NCBI GenBank assembly: GCA_014338405.1
Contig: JTDE01000036.1
Span: 25,472-89,471 of the forward strand
Reading direction: 5' to 3'
DNA from: Paragonimus skrjabini miyazakii
Taxonomy: Eukaryota; Platyhelminthes; Trematoda; Plagiorchiida; Troglotrematidae
Length of the DNA stretch: 64,000 nt
This document shows, one piece after another, positions 31,201 through 39,900 of the stretch. Within the stretch, counting starts at the first letter, position 1. Each line of letters starts with the position of its first letter. The position numbers were made by a program, and so were the translations under genes. Below the pieces are notes generated by a model. The model was not told the DNA's origin, did not search any database, and saw only the letters and a program-made list of their open reading frames with translations.

Positions 31201-31997
31201 CAGGAATAAATCAAAACTGAATGATCTTCGACGCTGACCAACGCTTTGTCGGTCCAGGCGGGATCTAGAATCGTACTACACGTAACCACGCATGTGGTAT
31301 TGGTCAGCATTTTAATACATTCATGCCTAGGTTTGGCGGCGAACGTGAACGTGACTCCAAAAAGAAGTGTAGAACCGCACATTTGACATAGTCAATCACA
31401 GACTGTGAATCTGTTAGTGACCATCATGAAACAGTAAACTTTTGAACGCCTGATCATTGTGGTTGTTCTTACTTTTGTTTAGTGAACTAAAGTGAAGCAC
31501 GGTCTTTAAAATTGGTCGATTGTTGGCAAGTAGCAAACGTTGTTTATAAGGCTGTTGGTAACTCCAAACTGTGACACACATGATGCTAATCAGCATGTAA
31601 CAATGGATTGGTTGATGCTCATGTTTGCATCACTTCTAGTGGTGAATCAAATCTGTTGGTGACAGTTTAATTTCGTCGTAGGGAGTTTGATTGTTCTCCA
31701 TACATGACGCTATTTTGACTTTGATCTGGCATATTTGCTCGCACTTCGTTCTATCATGTCGTATGTGATGTGTCAGATTGAGTTCATTTTTTGTCCTGCA
31801 CTTCCCAGGTTATGGGAGTTTTTGCTCAATCTGAGGCAAAAAAGAAGCCCAATCCGGCCTTGATGTTCTTGGACGTTTACCAACAAATGCCTACCCGTCT
31901 GAAGCAACAGATGAATGCGACAAAAGAGCATCTAGCTCGTCATGGGAGTAACTATCCTCTAAGCGCCTATGAGAAATTTGATGTCAGCGCGTTTTGA
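7169..31997 (+). CDS. BCKDHA: Branched-chain 2-oxoacid dehydrogenase E1 alpha subunit (eight exons)
   Basis: E1-alpha of the mitochondrial branched-chain 2-oxoacid dehydrogenase complex, which with E1-beta and thiamine diphosphate decarboxylates the oxoacids of Leu, Ile and Val. Exons: 7169-7243, 7289-7438, 7482-7644, 8431-8625, 10316-10522, 10631-10772, 27349-27520, 31809-31997. All borders are GT/AG, phases agree, and the sum is 1,293 nt (430 residues; the human precursor has about 445). Residues 1-25 are Arg-rich and lack acidic residues, as in a mitochondrial presequence. Conserved signatures: QYREAG (136-141), the potassium-site SSPLATQ (185-191), the thiamine-diphosphate motif GEGAASEGD (216-224) with NFAAT and RNNGYAIS (244-251), and the active-site/phosphorylation loop VGHHSTSDDSSAYRS (312-326), with the His and both kinase-target Ser positions kept. 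No inactivating change seen. The C-terminus is a few residues longer than in mammals. Confidence 0.97.
7289..7438 (+). CDS. BCKDHA: BCKDHA exon 2
   Basis: 50 codons, phase 0 at both ends, covering the FPG and IPIYRVLDKEG region typical of the N-terminal part of mature E1-alpha. It is followed by an intron of 43 bp, so the frame appears to run on past the donor at 7,439. Confidence 0.93.
7482..7644 (+). CDS. BCKDHA: BCKDHA exon 3
   Basis: Encodes the highly conserved block containing LLNTMDRIMYESQRQG and MTNYGEEACHIGSASALD. It ends in phase 1 at a consensus donor (AAAG|GTAAGT). Intron 3 is 786 bp and carries a tRNA-like SINE head on the minus strand near 8,000. Confidence 0.95.
7965..8050 (-). 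repeat. tRNA-like SINE head (degenerate)
   Basis: On the minus strand, GAGTTCAAATCTC closely resembles a Pol III B box. The same core (GAGTTCAAATC) occurs in the minus-strand copy at 18.43 kb. The A-box side is poorly kept. No ribozyme sequence follows. Confidence 0.4.
8431..8625 (+). CDS. BCKDHA: BCKDHA exon 4
   Basis: Encodes GQYREAG (cofactor contact), GRQMPVHYG and the potassium-site SSPLATQ. Phase 1 at entry (the Gly codon is completed across the junction) and phase 1 at exit (GATAG|GTAACT). Intron 4 is 1,690 bp; I see nothing recognisable in it. Confidence 0.95.
10316..10522 (+). CDS. BCKDHA: BCKDHA exon 5 (thiamine-diphosphate motif)
   Basis: Encodes the cofactor and magnesium motif from GEGAASEGD to RNNGYAIS, followed by EQYRGDG. 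The acceptor is CATTAG|CT. The donor GTCAGT at 10,523 follows a phase 1 end. Intron 5 is 108 bp. Confidence 0.96.
   Translation: MSVLPIHSNWRGTVKWSRAISAKVLLLKAILLADLISRPPSIVRSFSFAVIMAMRSRRLFTNNIEEMV
10631..10772 (+). CDS. BCKDHA: BCKDHA exon 6
   Basis: Encodes GIRVDGNDLFAMYNAT and the stretch ending LIEAMTY. It ends inside the Arg codon in phase 2 at CG|GTAAGT, and that codon is completed 16.6 kb away. Confidence 0.96.
12767..12935 (+). repeat. Short interspersed repeat carrying an intact hammerhead ribozyme
   Basis: Unit of about 170 bp. A 5' end of the form GATGAGTAGTAGGGGATTTT is followed by the ribozyme (12,802-12,846) and a 3' part shared with 43-139 and 30,488-30,610. The short sequence ATATTGTATAAC lies on both sides (about 12,755 and 12,922), which could be a target-site duplication or the seam of a tandem array. 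No tRNA-like boxes are seen upstream of this copy, unlike those at 23.2 and 54.0 kb. Confidence 0.7.
12802..12846 (+). ncRNA. Type I hammerhead ribozyme
   Basis: All conserved core parts are present in order: stem I 5' GCACTA (12,802-12,807), CTGATGA (12,808-12,814), stem II of 5 bp GCTCT/AGAGC with loop AACG (12,815-12,828), GAA (12,829-12,831), short stem III ACTC/GAGT (12,832-12,839), cleavage-site C (12,840), and stem I 3' TAGTGC (12,841-12,846), which pairs perfectly with the 5' strand. Cleavage is predicted after 12,840. The stem III sequence ACTCGAGT is a palindrome with almost no room for a loop, so activity may need dimers, as proposed for other short-stem-III hammerheads from SINEs and Penelope-like elements. 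Activity is inferred. Confidence 0.87.
13750..13850 (+). mobile_element. Possible decayed 3' end of the RTE-like LINE
   Basis: The order of a T-rich stretch, a TTCCA-T block, and a GTTAGTGGCAGCCCGA block followed by CCA-GACAC resembles the 3' end of the LINE at 3,255-3,350. Similarity is weak and there is no ATG tail. Confidence 0.3.
14099..14293 (-). CDS. Candidate nested terminal exon, Cys-rich protein
   Basis: 65 codons including the stop, after an acceptor with a long pyrimidine tract ending CCAACCAG. It starts in phase 0, which fits the exon at 14,365-14,457. The peptide has five Cys (DTLCINK, ACIECDELLWIP, NVCCGQP) and one N-glycosylation sequon (NKS), as in a secreted or extracellular protein. 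It lies antisense inside BCKDHA intron 6. No family recognised. Confidence 0.42.
   Translation of the reverse strand: MNSDTLCINKSENGNHLIEGRNYVLLEDASTACIECDELLWIPEYENYYGQKRTNVCCGQPTLV
14365..14457 (-). CDS. Candidate nested exon preceding the Cys-rich exon
   Basis: 31 codons, phase 0 at both ends, after an excellent acceptor (CACCTCTCTCTCCAG) and before GTGGGT. The intron to the next exon is 71 bp, similar in size to the short BCKDHA introns. It contains sequons (NQT, NNS, NET) and one Cys. Confidence 0.4.
15126..15342 (+). CDS. Candidate nested terminal exon, Cys-rich, sense strand
   Basis: 72 codons including the stop, after the acceptor CATTTCTTTCAG. The peptide contains six Cys (CLHS, CKQYC, YCLE, GTGCLQRDEC). 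It could be the last exon of a small secreted protein inside intron 6, or a relic of a duplicated gene. Minus-strand frames over the same bases look less natural. No upstream exon was found. Confidence 0.3.
17182..17454 (-). CDS. Candidate exon, unrecognised
   Basis: Open frame of 90 codons ending in a stop at 17,182, in a locally GC-richer patch inside BCKDHA intron 6. The peptide is plausible in composition but has no motif I know. Splice borders were not fixed. It may belong with the frame at 17,808-18,068. Confidence 0.2.
   Translation of the reverse strand: MNDTLNLITTSDGHASEMVLPWTMTVESKCRQNDHAVRGRGKLIHYSNGELLHASARVQQARQPVYMSGQTKTIDGIDSSLWNMLRPDLS
17808..18068 (-). CDS. Candidate small ORF or first exon, unrecognised
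   Basis: 86 codons from an ATG at 18,068 (context CGATATGG) to a stop at 17,808. The product is charged and soluble, with MAALNDWMDYNEALAIQL at the start and a basic end. Composition is protein-like, unlike the surrounding AT-rich sequence. It is antisense within BCKDHA intron 6. It could be a complete small protein or a first exon whose donor I cannot place. Confidence 0.28.
   Translation of the reverse strand: MAALNDWMDYNEALAIQLTQKDIMSELRGRYRSSVCVPTYDIVTQVELLNIEWKSVKHVNAESRLTCYARDEYMGPVERSRLKKRA
18425..18510 (-). repeat. tRNA-like SINE head
   Basis: On the minus strand, TGGCATGGTGG (A-box-like, one mismatch) is followed about 40 nt later by GAGTTCAAATCC (B-box-like). The arrangement matches the tRNA-like part of the hammerhead SINE copy at 54.0 kb, but no ribozyme core follows. 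Confidence 0.45.
19513..19625 (-). CDS. Candidate nested terminal exon
   Basis: 37 codons including the stop, after an acceptor (CAATGTAG). The two leading bases complete the codon left open by the donor at 19,739, so phase agrees. The peptide has three Cys (RPCLSITSCLQ, QICHPRK). Not recognised. Confidence 0.4.
19740..19884 (-). CDS. Candidate nested exon with a consensus donor
   Basis: 48 codons and one base, ending GATG|GTAAGT. The peptide (for example FNRPNKSLIFSEPGG and HVRNLRAIYLATD) looks strongly like a folded protein. The acceptor at 19,885-19,886 follows a GTAGCAG context with a poor pyrimidine tract, so the 5' border is less sure. With the next exon it forms the 3' end of a minus-strand gene inside BCKDHA intron 6. 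Confidence 0.45.
20400..21084 (+). mobile_element. 5' fragment of the RTE-like LINE
   Basis: Aligns by eye with 140-842 of the first LINE copy: shared blocks include GGGCGATAATTGTTTTC, the CTTCCGC-GCACAAACGACC stretch and the CTCATCATACTAG end. It is riddled with stops. It ends abruptly where a minus-strand Gypsy relic begins. Confidence 0.72.
21085..21844 (-). mobile_element. Gypsy-like LTR retrotransposon relic (reverse transcriptase part)
   Basis: Read on the minus strand with frameshifts and a stop, the order of blocks matches the N-terminal half of a Gypsy reverse transcriptase: PKRP (21,491-21,502), the LETHQYP block, the INTQRDLFHYNRL block, and YLGD at 21,103-21,114 where an active enzyme would have YLDD. 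The catalytic Asp change plus the stop show it is dead. No LTR, integrase or gag was recognised nearby. Confidence 0.7.
23150..23330 (+). repeat. tRNA-like SINE with a decayed hammerhead
   Basis: A perfect A-box match TGGCCAATAAG (23,166-23,176) is followed by a decayed B-box region (about 23,200-23,210) and then, after CCGTACTAAGGAT, a hammerhead relic at 23,229-23,273. The linker before the ribozyme is shared with the copy at 54.0 kb. Confidence 0.58.
23229..23273 (+). pseudogene. Hammerhead ribozyme relic
   Basis: Lines up base for base with 12,801-12,847: GTGCACTA, TTGACGA in place of CTGATGA, TCTCTAACAAGA in place of the stem II hairpin, then a mutated GAA region and a CAGTGCAT stem I strand. 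The core changes should abolish cleavage. Confidence 0.6.
24990..26390 (+). mobile_element. Partial RTE-like LINE, heavily decayed
   Basis: Matches about 400-1,830 of the first LINE copy in order: the TGGATGTGTGCT block (25,066), GGTGACACCGAAGCTG (25,179), the endonuclease region near 25,430-25,460, the CTCGACCACGGAC block (25,629) and AACGCTGGGAA (25,878). Many stops and indels. Confidence 0.65.
27349..27520 (+). CDS. BCKDHA: BCKDHA exon 7 (active-site and phosphorylation loop)
   Basis: Starts TTGCAG|AGTTGGG, completing the Arg codon of TYR. It encodes VGHHSTSDDSSAYRS, the loop with the catalytic His and the Ser residues phosphorylated by BCKD kinase in mammals, then EVSYWDKKDNPI. It ends CAG|GTAGGT in phase 0. 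Confidence 0.96.
29162..29177 (+). repeat. Poly-C tract
   Basis: Run of 16 C inside BCKDHA intron 7. The true length is likely to vary or be miscalled. The rest of intron 7 (27,521-31,808) shows only the repeat fragment at 30.5 kb. Confidence 0.95.
30488..30610 (-). repeat. Hammerhead-repeat fragment lacking the ribozyme
   Basis: The minus strand carries the 3' part of the repeat (block with CAGCTGCAATCAATTGTG, compare 12,889-12,906) and then, in inverted sense, the GATGAATAGTAGGGGATTTT block that forms the 5' end of the 12.77-kb copy. The ribozyme core itself is missing. Confidence 0.6.
31809..31997 (+). CDS. BCKDHA: BCKDHA exon 8 and stop
   Basis: Encodes KKKPNPALMFLDVYQQMP and the C-terminal helix region ending in TGA at 31,995-31,997. 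The acceptor is CTTCCCAG at 31,808. I see no clear AATAAA in the next 300 bp. Confidence 0.95.
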   Translation, partial: VMGVFAQSEAKKKPNPALMFLDVYQQMPTRLKQQMNATKEHLARHGSNYPLSAYEKFDVSAF

Positions 31998-32484
31998 ACA
32001 TGTTTGACAGTTTTGTCATCAATCTCCTCCCGCAATAGTTGGAATAACTGGTGAAATGTGAAACAAGGACGTATTTGTTTTTTGCTCGTTTGAGTTTGTT
32101 GTGGCCATCATTTATCCTCGTTTCTATTTTTTCCGCCGTTTCTATTTTTCCATTTTCACGTATGCACCTAGATTTATTAATGGTTACAAATTCATTCCTG
32201 TATTGTGAGGTGAGCTAAATGTTACCCTTCGTTCACTACTACCCGACTTGTGTGTTGTTTGATCCGTTGACTCTGATTAACGAAACAAATGATGTTGTTA
32301 CACATCTGTATTATAGACTTGTACCTGCTATACTTTGAACCAGGTTTTGCGTTCTGTGCTGTTTTCCCGTCGCCAATTCACAATTTATCCCTGAGTGGAT
32401 AGTGTGATGCAATGGCCGACCACTGTGTGGGCCCTGTTCTTTCATGATTAGGTTTCATGGCGCTAACTGGTGAAATGCGAAGTC

Positions 32485-32508
32485 ATATATATATATATAT
32501 ATATATTT
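32485..32508. repeat. (TA)n microsatellite
   Basis: About eleven AT units, about 490 bp downstream of the BCKDHA stop. The interval 31,998-34,305 otherwise shows no feature I can support. Confidence 0.9.
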
Positions 32509-34305
32509 ATATGAGGGCAAACATATCAAGTTACGCCCATATCGTTTAAAGCTGTAGTTGTGTTTGAGTTTGTAGGCCGTAGCAGTTGATTAAAAATATT
32601 TTCGAAGAAAGCATCCTTGCGGTTCATCTGAGTCACTACCTGTCGGAACGGGCCCAGATACAACAAATGTGTGACGACTTTCTGGCCTGCGTCGATGACC
32701 TTTTACCGATCCTAATCTAATGCCACGTTGGCGGTCATTAATTAAGGTCAAATTCACTTACTTGTTTTGCACACCTCGTATTGGTGTCCTGTTTCATAAT
32801 CACCTGCGATTCTTAGAAAAACTTAACCCATAGTTTTTTGTTTCTGTGGGCACTGTTGTGTCGTTTTCGCCTCCTTTTTTTCCACTCATGAGAACGAAAA
32901 GTTGGGAGTTGGTAACGTCGTTCTTGGGACATGCCAACCCAGTACAGGTTCAGTGCAAAGTAGGTTACAATCATTCTCTGTTTTATAGGTCAGTTTACAC
33001 GGAAAGAACCTAGTTACCAATTCAAAAACGTTTGAGTACTGGAATCTGATAATCATTGCAGTTTGTCTGCGGTAGGCTGAAGAACGCTGAGACAGGCGCA
33101 GTGTGTGTGTGTGACCGAGACACTTCAAACTGGGGTAAACGTAGTCACTACGTTGGTTAACCGTGAAGAGTGTGTAAGTTGTCAATACGAAGAGGGAACT
33201 AACGTGAGAACAGGATCGCACACCAAACGGTTATTATCCCTAACGATCGCGCACTGTTGTTTAGATGAAGCGTATGTTGACTTTCGAACTGTACGTAGTG
33301 CTCGTCAGAGCGGCCTTTTTTCCCGTTTGTGGCAACAAACAAACATATAAAAGACAACTTATCTTTGTTTTCTGTAGATTTATTGGGTAAAGAGAGAACT
33401 GGAGGAAACTATGAGGAACTGATATCCTAACCAGTCATCTCTCAGGAAGTAATACAGTATGTGAAATTTTTAACCCAATTGAGGGAAGTTATCATCATCA
33501 GGGTTTTTTACGCGGCGCATCTTTTGATTAGCTAGTTGAGAGTCACCCGACGTTTATTTTGAATAGAACTATTTCCAAGGGGTGTCGGCTTACTTTTCAG
33601 GGCGGTTTGTGGTCTGTTGTTTGATTCGATGAACCACTTGCATTACTCAGTCATTAAAAAAAAACGAGTTAGCTTTTTGATTGCATTTTCATCTTTGATG
33701 CTTAAGCCATTTTTGTTGCTGGTCTAACCTTCTAATTTTTCTATCGACTTGTCGCATACTATTTACGGCGATTCTTCCAGATTGGATCGAAATCGATTCG
33801 GTAGATTTCGTGCAATCGCAACCTTAACCCGGATCTCCTTAGAACAGGCAAGACATTTTGCTGACTGTCAGAACGAATCACAATACATCAGTCGTTGGTC
33901 CACACGCCGGTAAATTCCTCCGAGCCTCAGTGCTTTCGAGTTGGGTGAATGTGTTCCTATCAGATGAATTGTTCTGTTCGTGTTGTCAACATGACGTGTT
34001 AGTTAACACAATTAATACACGTATTAATACTGGATTACTTACGGGCCTCAATTTATTTTGACTATAGATGACCGATATGTATCATTTAGGAATAGATGAG
34101 GGCTGGTTACGTGCATATTCAACAAACCCAATAAATTTGTAGGTTGAACGTTGATAGCAAGTAAAGTTGTATTGTTCAGTAGAAGTGGTTTGTGGGCAAG
34201 AAACTGTTTGTTGGATACCAATACTTTTACTGATGTATTTGTTAACTCAAGGATGTAACTTTACTAGGGACAACTTCACCGGTTGGTTGTTTACTTTGTC
34301 CACAG

Positions 34306-34385
34306 CTCAGTGTGGTACAACGATGGCAGGAAACGGCGTCTGAACTTGGAGTTCAGAATAAATTCAAATGGATTGCTGTGGATTC
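34306..34385 (+). CDS. Candidate gene A, exon 1 seen
   Basis: 26 codons plus two bases between an excellent acceptor (TTTACTTTGTCCACAG) and the donor GTAAGA. The peptide VVQRWQETASELGVQNKFKW is helix-like. Phase fits the exon at 34,949. Earlier exons are not located. Function unknown. Confidence 0.5.
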
Positions 34386-34948
34386 GTAAGAGGCTTTTTT
34401 AGTTGGGATGAAGTCAGAGATTGATCCATAGTGAAATGTCAATCAACTCCTGGCTACGTTACCCACAAAAAATGTGAGTAACAATCGACCGGGGGACATT
34501 CGCATTTCGTGTGGGATGCAGACTTTGTAGATCGTTGTTTGAGGGAGCGGAGCATCTATTCTTACTGTCTATCATTCCGGAAGGTCAATGGCAAACAGAC
34601 CGTATTATTCAAACGTGCGACTGCGCGTTGTCTTTGTATGTCTATTTTCGTATATCAAATGACCGAACTGATTAATGGTGGGCCATATTGTTTACCAACT
34701 GTACGAACATGACGGATTTTTTCGTCAGCTCTCTCAAGCCTTCTTATAATGATTTTGTTGTAACGCTGGTTAATACGACCTCAAGCTATCCCGATTGATT
34801 GCAAAAGACTCAGCAATGAGGCACGACAAAAGTTCTTTGTATATTGTCAATAGGGCATTATATATGAAATCAACACAGCAGCTGGCTTCAATGGCTTAGC
34901 TTCGGCCTTGAGGGACGACTGTGTTGGTCATCCCATGACATGTTCCAG

Positions 34949-35087
34949 GGTTGTTGTTCGGTCCATGCATATGTCCTGTCTGGTGCACTTGTTTGACTTT
35001 TCGATGAGCACCGTGATACGCATCCCAACTGAGATCATTTTGTCTCGAGCCGTTCGTGATGGATTTATTACAGCTTTGTTTTATCAG
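34949..35087 (+). CDS. Candidate gene A, exon 2 seen
   Basis: Starts after TGTTCCAG, completing the split Ser codon, and ends CAG|GTAAAT in phase 0. It contains a hydrophobic stretch and the segment VIRIPTEIILSRAVRDG, which loosely resembles the P-x-[DE]-x-x-x-x-R signature of mitochondrial carriers. The resemblance is not enough to assign it. Confidence 0.5.
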
Positions 35088-35901
35088 GTAAATATGCTTT
35101 ATTTGGACTTATTTGTTGTATAACTGAACCGTATTCTCAAATACCGGAAGTGTTAGGAGATTGCAAATGAACCGTCCTGTTACTCTGTTAGCCAAGGCTT
35201 TACTTGTGCAAAGGTTCTCCATACACGCCTTTGGTACGACATTGCACAATTTGTAAAGAAATGTAGAACGGTACCGTTAATGAGTTTTGTTGAAAACTTA
35301 TAATCCTTCATTATTTTTCTATAAAAACCCCAGTGTTACTCTAAGCGACCTATTTGACACATTATTCACTCTAATTGGTAGATATTTTTTGAGTCGTGTG
35401 CGTCTTTTCTTGGCCGCGACATATACACATAATTTTTCTCATCCTTTAGAAGATAAACTATTATAGCCATGATCGCCAGAGAGTATTTTTTACAAAGTCG
35501 ACAAACAGTCGACTTAGTTCAGGGGTGTAGCCATTTTCCCGTTGTAAGATTACTTAGCCTGTTTTGATGTTCATACTGTGGCAGACATGCACATATTGTG
35601 TGATAAACTGCTTGTTTGTTACATGATTAGGTAGTTACTAGTTTCCAGAACGTGAGTTACCTCGAAATAAGTCAAGCTGTTGGGCTTGATCCTGTTTATT
35701 CTGCGCAGGTTCATAATCGCTTTTGCGTCTGAACAGCTTTGCTGATCACAGGTCAGAATACAGTGACTTTCAGCCGATTCACTACCTGGTTGATTCGCCA
35801 TTTTTTGTTAGTCCCGCTGTTGCAATATGTATTTTTCGCTCGTTGTTTGGTCTAACTCTTATTTAGACACTTTGAATTACCTATTATAGTTCTATGTAGA
35901 G

Positions 35902-35950
35902 CGTGCGTGTCAGTTCATCGGCTTACAACATCAGTGGCTTGCTCACATGG
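35902..35950 (+). CDS. Candidate gene A, exon 3 seen (3' border uncertain)
   Basis: Phase 0 after the AG at 35,900-35,901. It encodes RACQFIGLQHQWLAHMG. The next exon needs a phase 1 donor: GT dinucleotides at about 35,951 and further on are possible and none is consensus, so the end given is approximate. Confidence 0.38.
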
Positions 35951-36859
35951 GTTGTCTGTCCAGTCGATGAATTTGACTCAGTCAGTCTGGTGTATATCCA
36001 TGTTGTTTGCATGTTTGATTGCATCCTTGCGTCTCACGACCGCTAACGTGTTGATAGTCTGTGTGAGTGTATGTAGGTGTAGGTACATGTGATCGATCAA
36101 AGTGAGTTCTATCCGAACCCCGCTTCATTAACTCACTCATTCTGTGTTATTGACCCTAATGACTATCACCGAGTTAACTTGGGTTAAGTTCGTAAAAGCC
36201 TATTGTTTAAAGCTGTATGTATTGCAGTTGTTTAACACTCCATCACCCAAACTGCTGACTCAATGCACATCCTAAAGCTTACTTACACTTCTACTTCATA
36301 CAGTATGAAAGCTTAGTTAGTGAATACGCAAGCTGATGAGGAATCTCTTGTTCCCGGTCAACCTTGGTTGACTTATTTAATGAAAGAGCAGAAATATTAT
36401 CAGCTTACGAAAATGAAATTTTCTTACTGGAGATAAATATGAGACATCTCCGTTAAGAACTACATCCATGCTTTTTTTTGGTTCTAGAGAATGTGATCTC
36501 AATGAAGATCATTTTAGCACGTGCACTATGGGTAGTGTGTATTTGTTGATTACCGCGGTATGAACACGTTGACTTGTAATTTCGGGCGGTTTGAACGGAT
36601 AAACGCTCTCCGTTCCATTATGTGGTGACATTCAATTCGTGCGGACAAATTGATGTGGAAATGTAGAAATAGAATGCTTTTCCATAACAGTGGAATACCT
36701 AACATTGTCCAGTCGACTGCCTGAAGGGATTTAGAACCTCCTCATCAGTATGTGGAACAACGAGTTGTCTAGTTCGACTTGACATAATCATCAGCCACAA
36801 TTTGCAACGTTCCCCATCTGAAACAATCAACCACCTCCCGCCTTGTATTACATTCCTAG

Positions 36860-36996
36860 CCAGTGGACCTATTTCTTATGAGTCAAAGTGGGTCCGAAAT
36901 TTTTCTGTTCTCGCAATTATGCGAAAATGCTTGAACGAACCATCGGAAGACGAAATGGCAAACGATCTTACTTTCGATGTCTCATCATTAAATTGA
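36860..36996 (+). CDS. Candidate gene A, terminal exon
   Basis: Excellent acceptor (long pyrimidine tract ending ATTCCTAG). 45 codons including a TGA at 36,994-36,996. The C-terminus is acidic (NEPSEDEMANDLTFDVSS). It fixes the 3' end of the gene that starts upstream of 34.3 kb, just downstream of BCKDHA and in the same direction. Confidence 0.48.
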
Positions 36997-39900
36997 AGAC
37001 GACACATCTATGAACTGTCTACTAGGATGAGATTAACCGGATGAATCTGTTCAAAAGCGTGATAAGATTACGTGAAACGACAGATTAATCAGAAAGCCCG
37101 TTTATATGCTTGCTGTACTGCGAGTGACAATGACTGTAAACTGGTGACTGTGAGCATTGTGAATATTGACTACCAAATCTTACTTATTGATATAGCTAAT
37201 TGACTGTTACTTTGAATAGTGAATATACACTCATTATTAAAATGCAGTTTATGAAATGGACAATGTCAAGTCTACTCTTCTTCCACTACTGAACTCTTTT
37301 TATCATTGGAACTCGAAAACGAAGTAGATTCCATATAATGTACTGCTTCGTAAAGTTTATCAGCATTTAGTGGTTCTTTTGAGTCCGCTTTACATAGAAG
37401 GCTCCAATTAGCTTTTCATATTGCTTTTGAGTCCATTTGTGCAAAATCGAGCGTCGTCTATACTAAACTAGGTGTGCAACACCGTGCACATCTAAGGTGA
37501 GACTGACTCTCCACTGAATATCGAGTTCAGTTTCTCACTCTGTCTCCCCCGTATCATCACAGTTTATATTTTCTTTCGAATTTCAAACGGACGAAACCAA
37601 AAATTTAAGCAAATTTAGTCACCATATTTTCTATGAAGACATTTTGACGTAGTTTACAAACGTATTGCCTTTTGTTCCTACAATTCGTCGTGCAATATCT
37701 TTGAAGTACTTTCAATCAGCTGGTTAGCAAACGATTTCGGTATTTTGTTTTGTGTTTTTGTTTCGATCTTTTTGAGCTCATCACAAACACGGCTTATCTG
37801 TTTCGCGTTTTGTGTGGTCTCGTGTGCTCAATAAAGATCGTATTGATGATACGCGCCAGCTAAGAAAGGGTTCGTATTTCCGAGGTCATTTTGTTTGTTA
37901 CAGCTATTTTTACCCATCTCAACTGATGTATTTTGTTGAACGTACGTAAGTTTGTAGCCTCCAATAAGATTCGAGTTAGATTTGGGACGAAGATTGTCGT
38001 CATAGTCAGCAATAATATATCAGCGGCAGACATTTGTCTACTATACAACCAGAAGAAGAGAAGCGGACGTCCAGTAAAAGGACGCAGTGATGAGAAGAAT
38101 GAACTTATCCCGGTCTATTCTCACATTAGAAGCTGAACAGGTCGCTGGATGCAGTTGTAATACTGCACAAGTCTCAGAGGATCTGCTGCTGTAGTAGTCC
38201 CGAAGCGTATGTTTTTTGTTTGACAACTGATAGGGCAATGTCTTTAAGTTAAACTAGCAAACAAAGCACAGTCGATGACAGCTTTTGGTCTCGTTAATGA
38301 ATAACAGTAATGGAACTCAGAGGCGACGGAGTTAACCTAGTCGACTGAATCACGGTTGGAATTCAGGCGATGTCTGTTTGAGAAAAACCGCTTTGTCGGT
38401 TACCGATGTAGGGATTATGGTACAAGTTCCATAAAACATGTCTCATGAGGTAAAGATGAAGAGAAATTAATCAGAGGCTTGTCACCGTCGGGCAGGTGCA
38501 GTTGTCGTCTCGATTGTCATTAACTACTTCCAGATTTCTTCACACAAGTTCGAACGGCATCTTTTTACATGCAGAACATCGTGTTTTAAACCGACTTTCA
38601 CTGTTGTACAGGTTTCATTTGGGAATTTTACTACGCTCGAACGTTCGGATCTACTTTTGGACTATTGCGGGTGGTCATAGACGCGTTTGCACAACCTAAT
38701 CATTCTTCTCAGGTGAAGCTGTGTTCTACCCACATTGGACTAAATAACAAGGCGGAAATCTGTTGTGCACAGAAAGTTCGCTAGTTGTATAGCAGATACA
38801 TCATAACTTCGATCTGAGAATCTCGGAGTGGTTTAGACTGTGGACCTATAAGTCTATGGTGAGGATGACCGACCACACTATGCTACTCGTGAGTAGTCGG
38901 GTAGATATATGCATTGAGGCATTGAAGGAACCAGAGAAAAATACAAGAAACAGAACAAGAAAATATGTTTTTCACACACGAAATTTTCATTGACAAATGG
39001 GGACCTCTGGGATTATGGTTATATGCGAACGAGTTTTTGTCATTGTCGTGCTGTTGAGGCATGTGCAACCTGTCTCAATTTTCCGAATAAACACACCATA
39101 CCACCTGCGTTTTGGGTTCACAACATTTGTCCGAGGGTAGAGTGAGTAGAACACCATTTTTGGACTCTGTACCATAATGTCGGGAAATGACCTGAATCCT
39201 ATGCGATGTAATCGCGCATATACGTAATGGGAGCAGGTGCTTTTCGAAAACACCGTATATTTGTGATTGGCCCCTGTCATTTCCATCAGGCGGATTGAAA
39301 GAGGTAGCCCCATGCTATGGTTCCGTGGCTTGCTAATTTAACTTTTATGGGGTTGCTTCCTTGAAATAAGTGCCTCTGTACATTACCTTCGCAGTAACTC
39401 CAGAATTGAAGGTGGGCATCATGTCTGCATCCTGGTGCATTCATTTGGGTCAAGTAAATTTGACATAATTACACATTTTGGGAATTTGTATAAACTTCTC
39501 GGAATTTGGCGTAACTTTGAGTAGATGGTATAAAGTGCTCATATCCCTTTGTCCAGCTATTCTTAGAGCTATTTTTTTTCATGAATGCTTAAGCTCGGTA
39601 CTTGTGGCATTGAATTATGGCGTTGACATCTTTACCGTGACGGGTTGTCCTTAGATCGTTGGACGTAATGTTCTAAGCCAGGAACTTTGAGTAAACCACC
39701 GTCTACCGTTTATCTGTCGGGCAAACTTGTCTTCCCATCTGCCACAGGTTGGTTCACTATGAAACAACGGTGTTTTCTTTGGTAACACCGTTCGTTTGTT
39801 GTGTTGGTACATCAGGTGGATGGGCAACGAAGTGGATCCTTTCAAGAAAGGATACCACTTGACCTGATCGACTGAAATCGTTGGTTATGCAGTAACCCAC

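Noticed and set aside
33105..33350. Frame between BCKDHA and candidate gene A as a first exon
   Set aside because: No start context, no donor of the needed phase, and a GT-repeat at its beginning.
34949..35087. Naming candidate gene A as a mitochondrial carrier (SLC25 family)
   Set aside because: Only one loose signature match in one exon; no three-fold repeat was found in the other exons.
36335..36360. A second hammerhead (CTGATGAGG near 36.33 kb)
   Set aside because: No stem II hairpin, GAA block or matching stem I strand follows.
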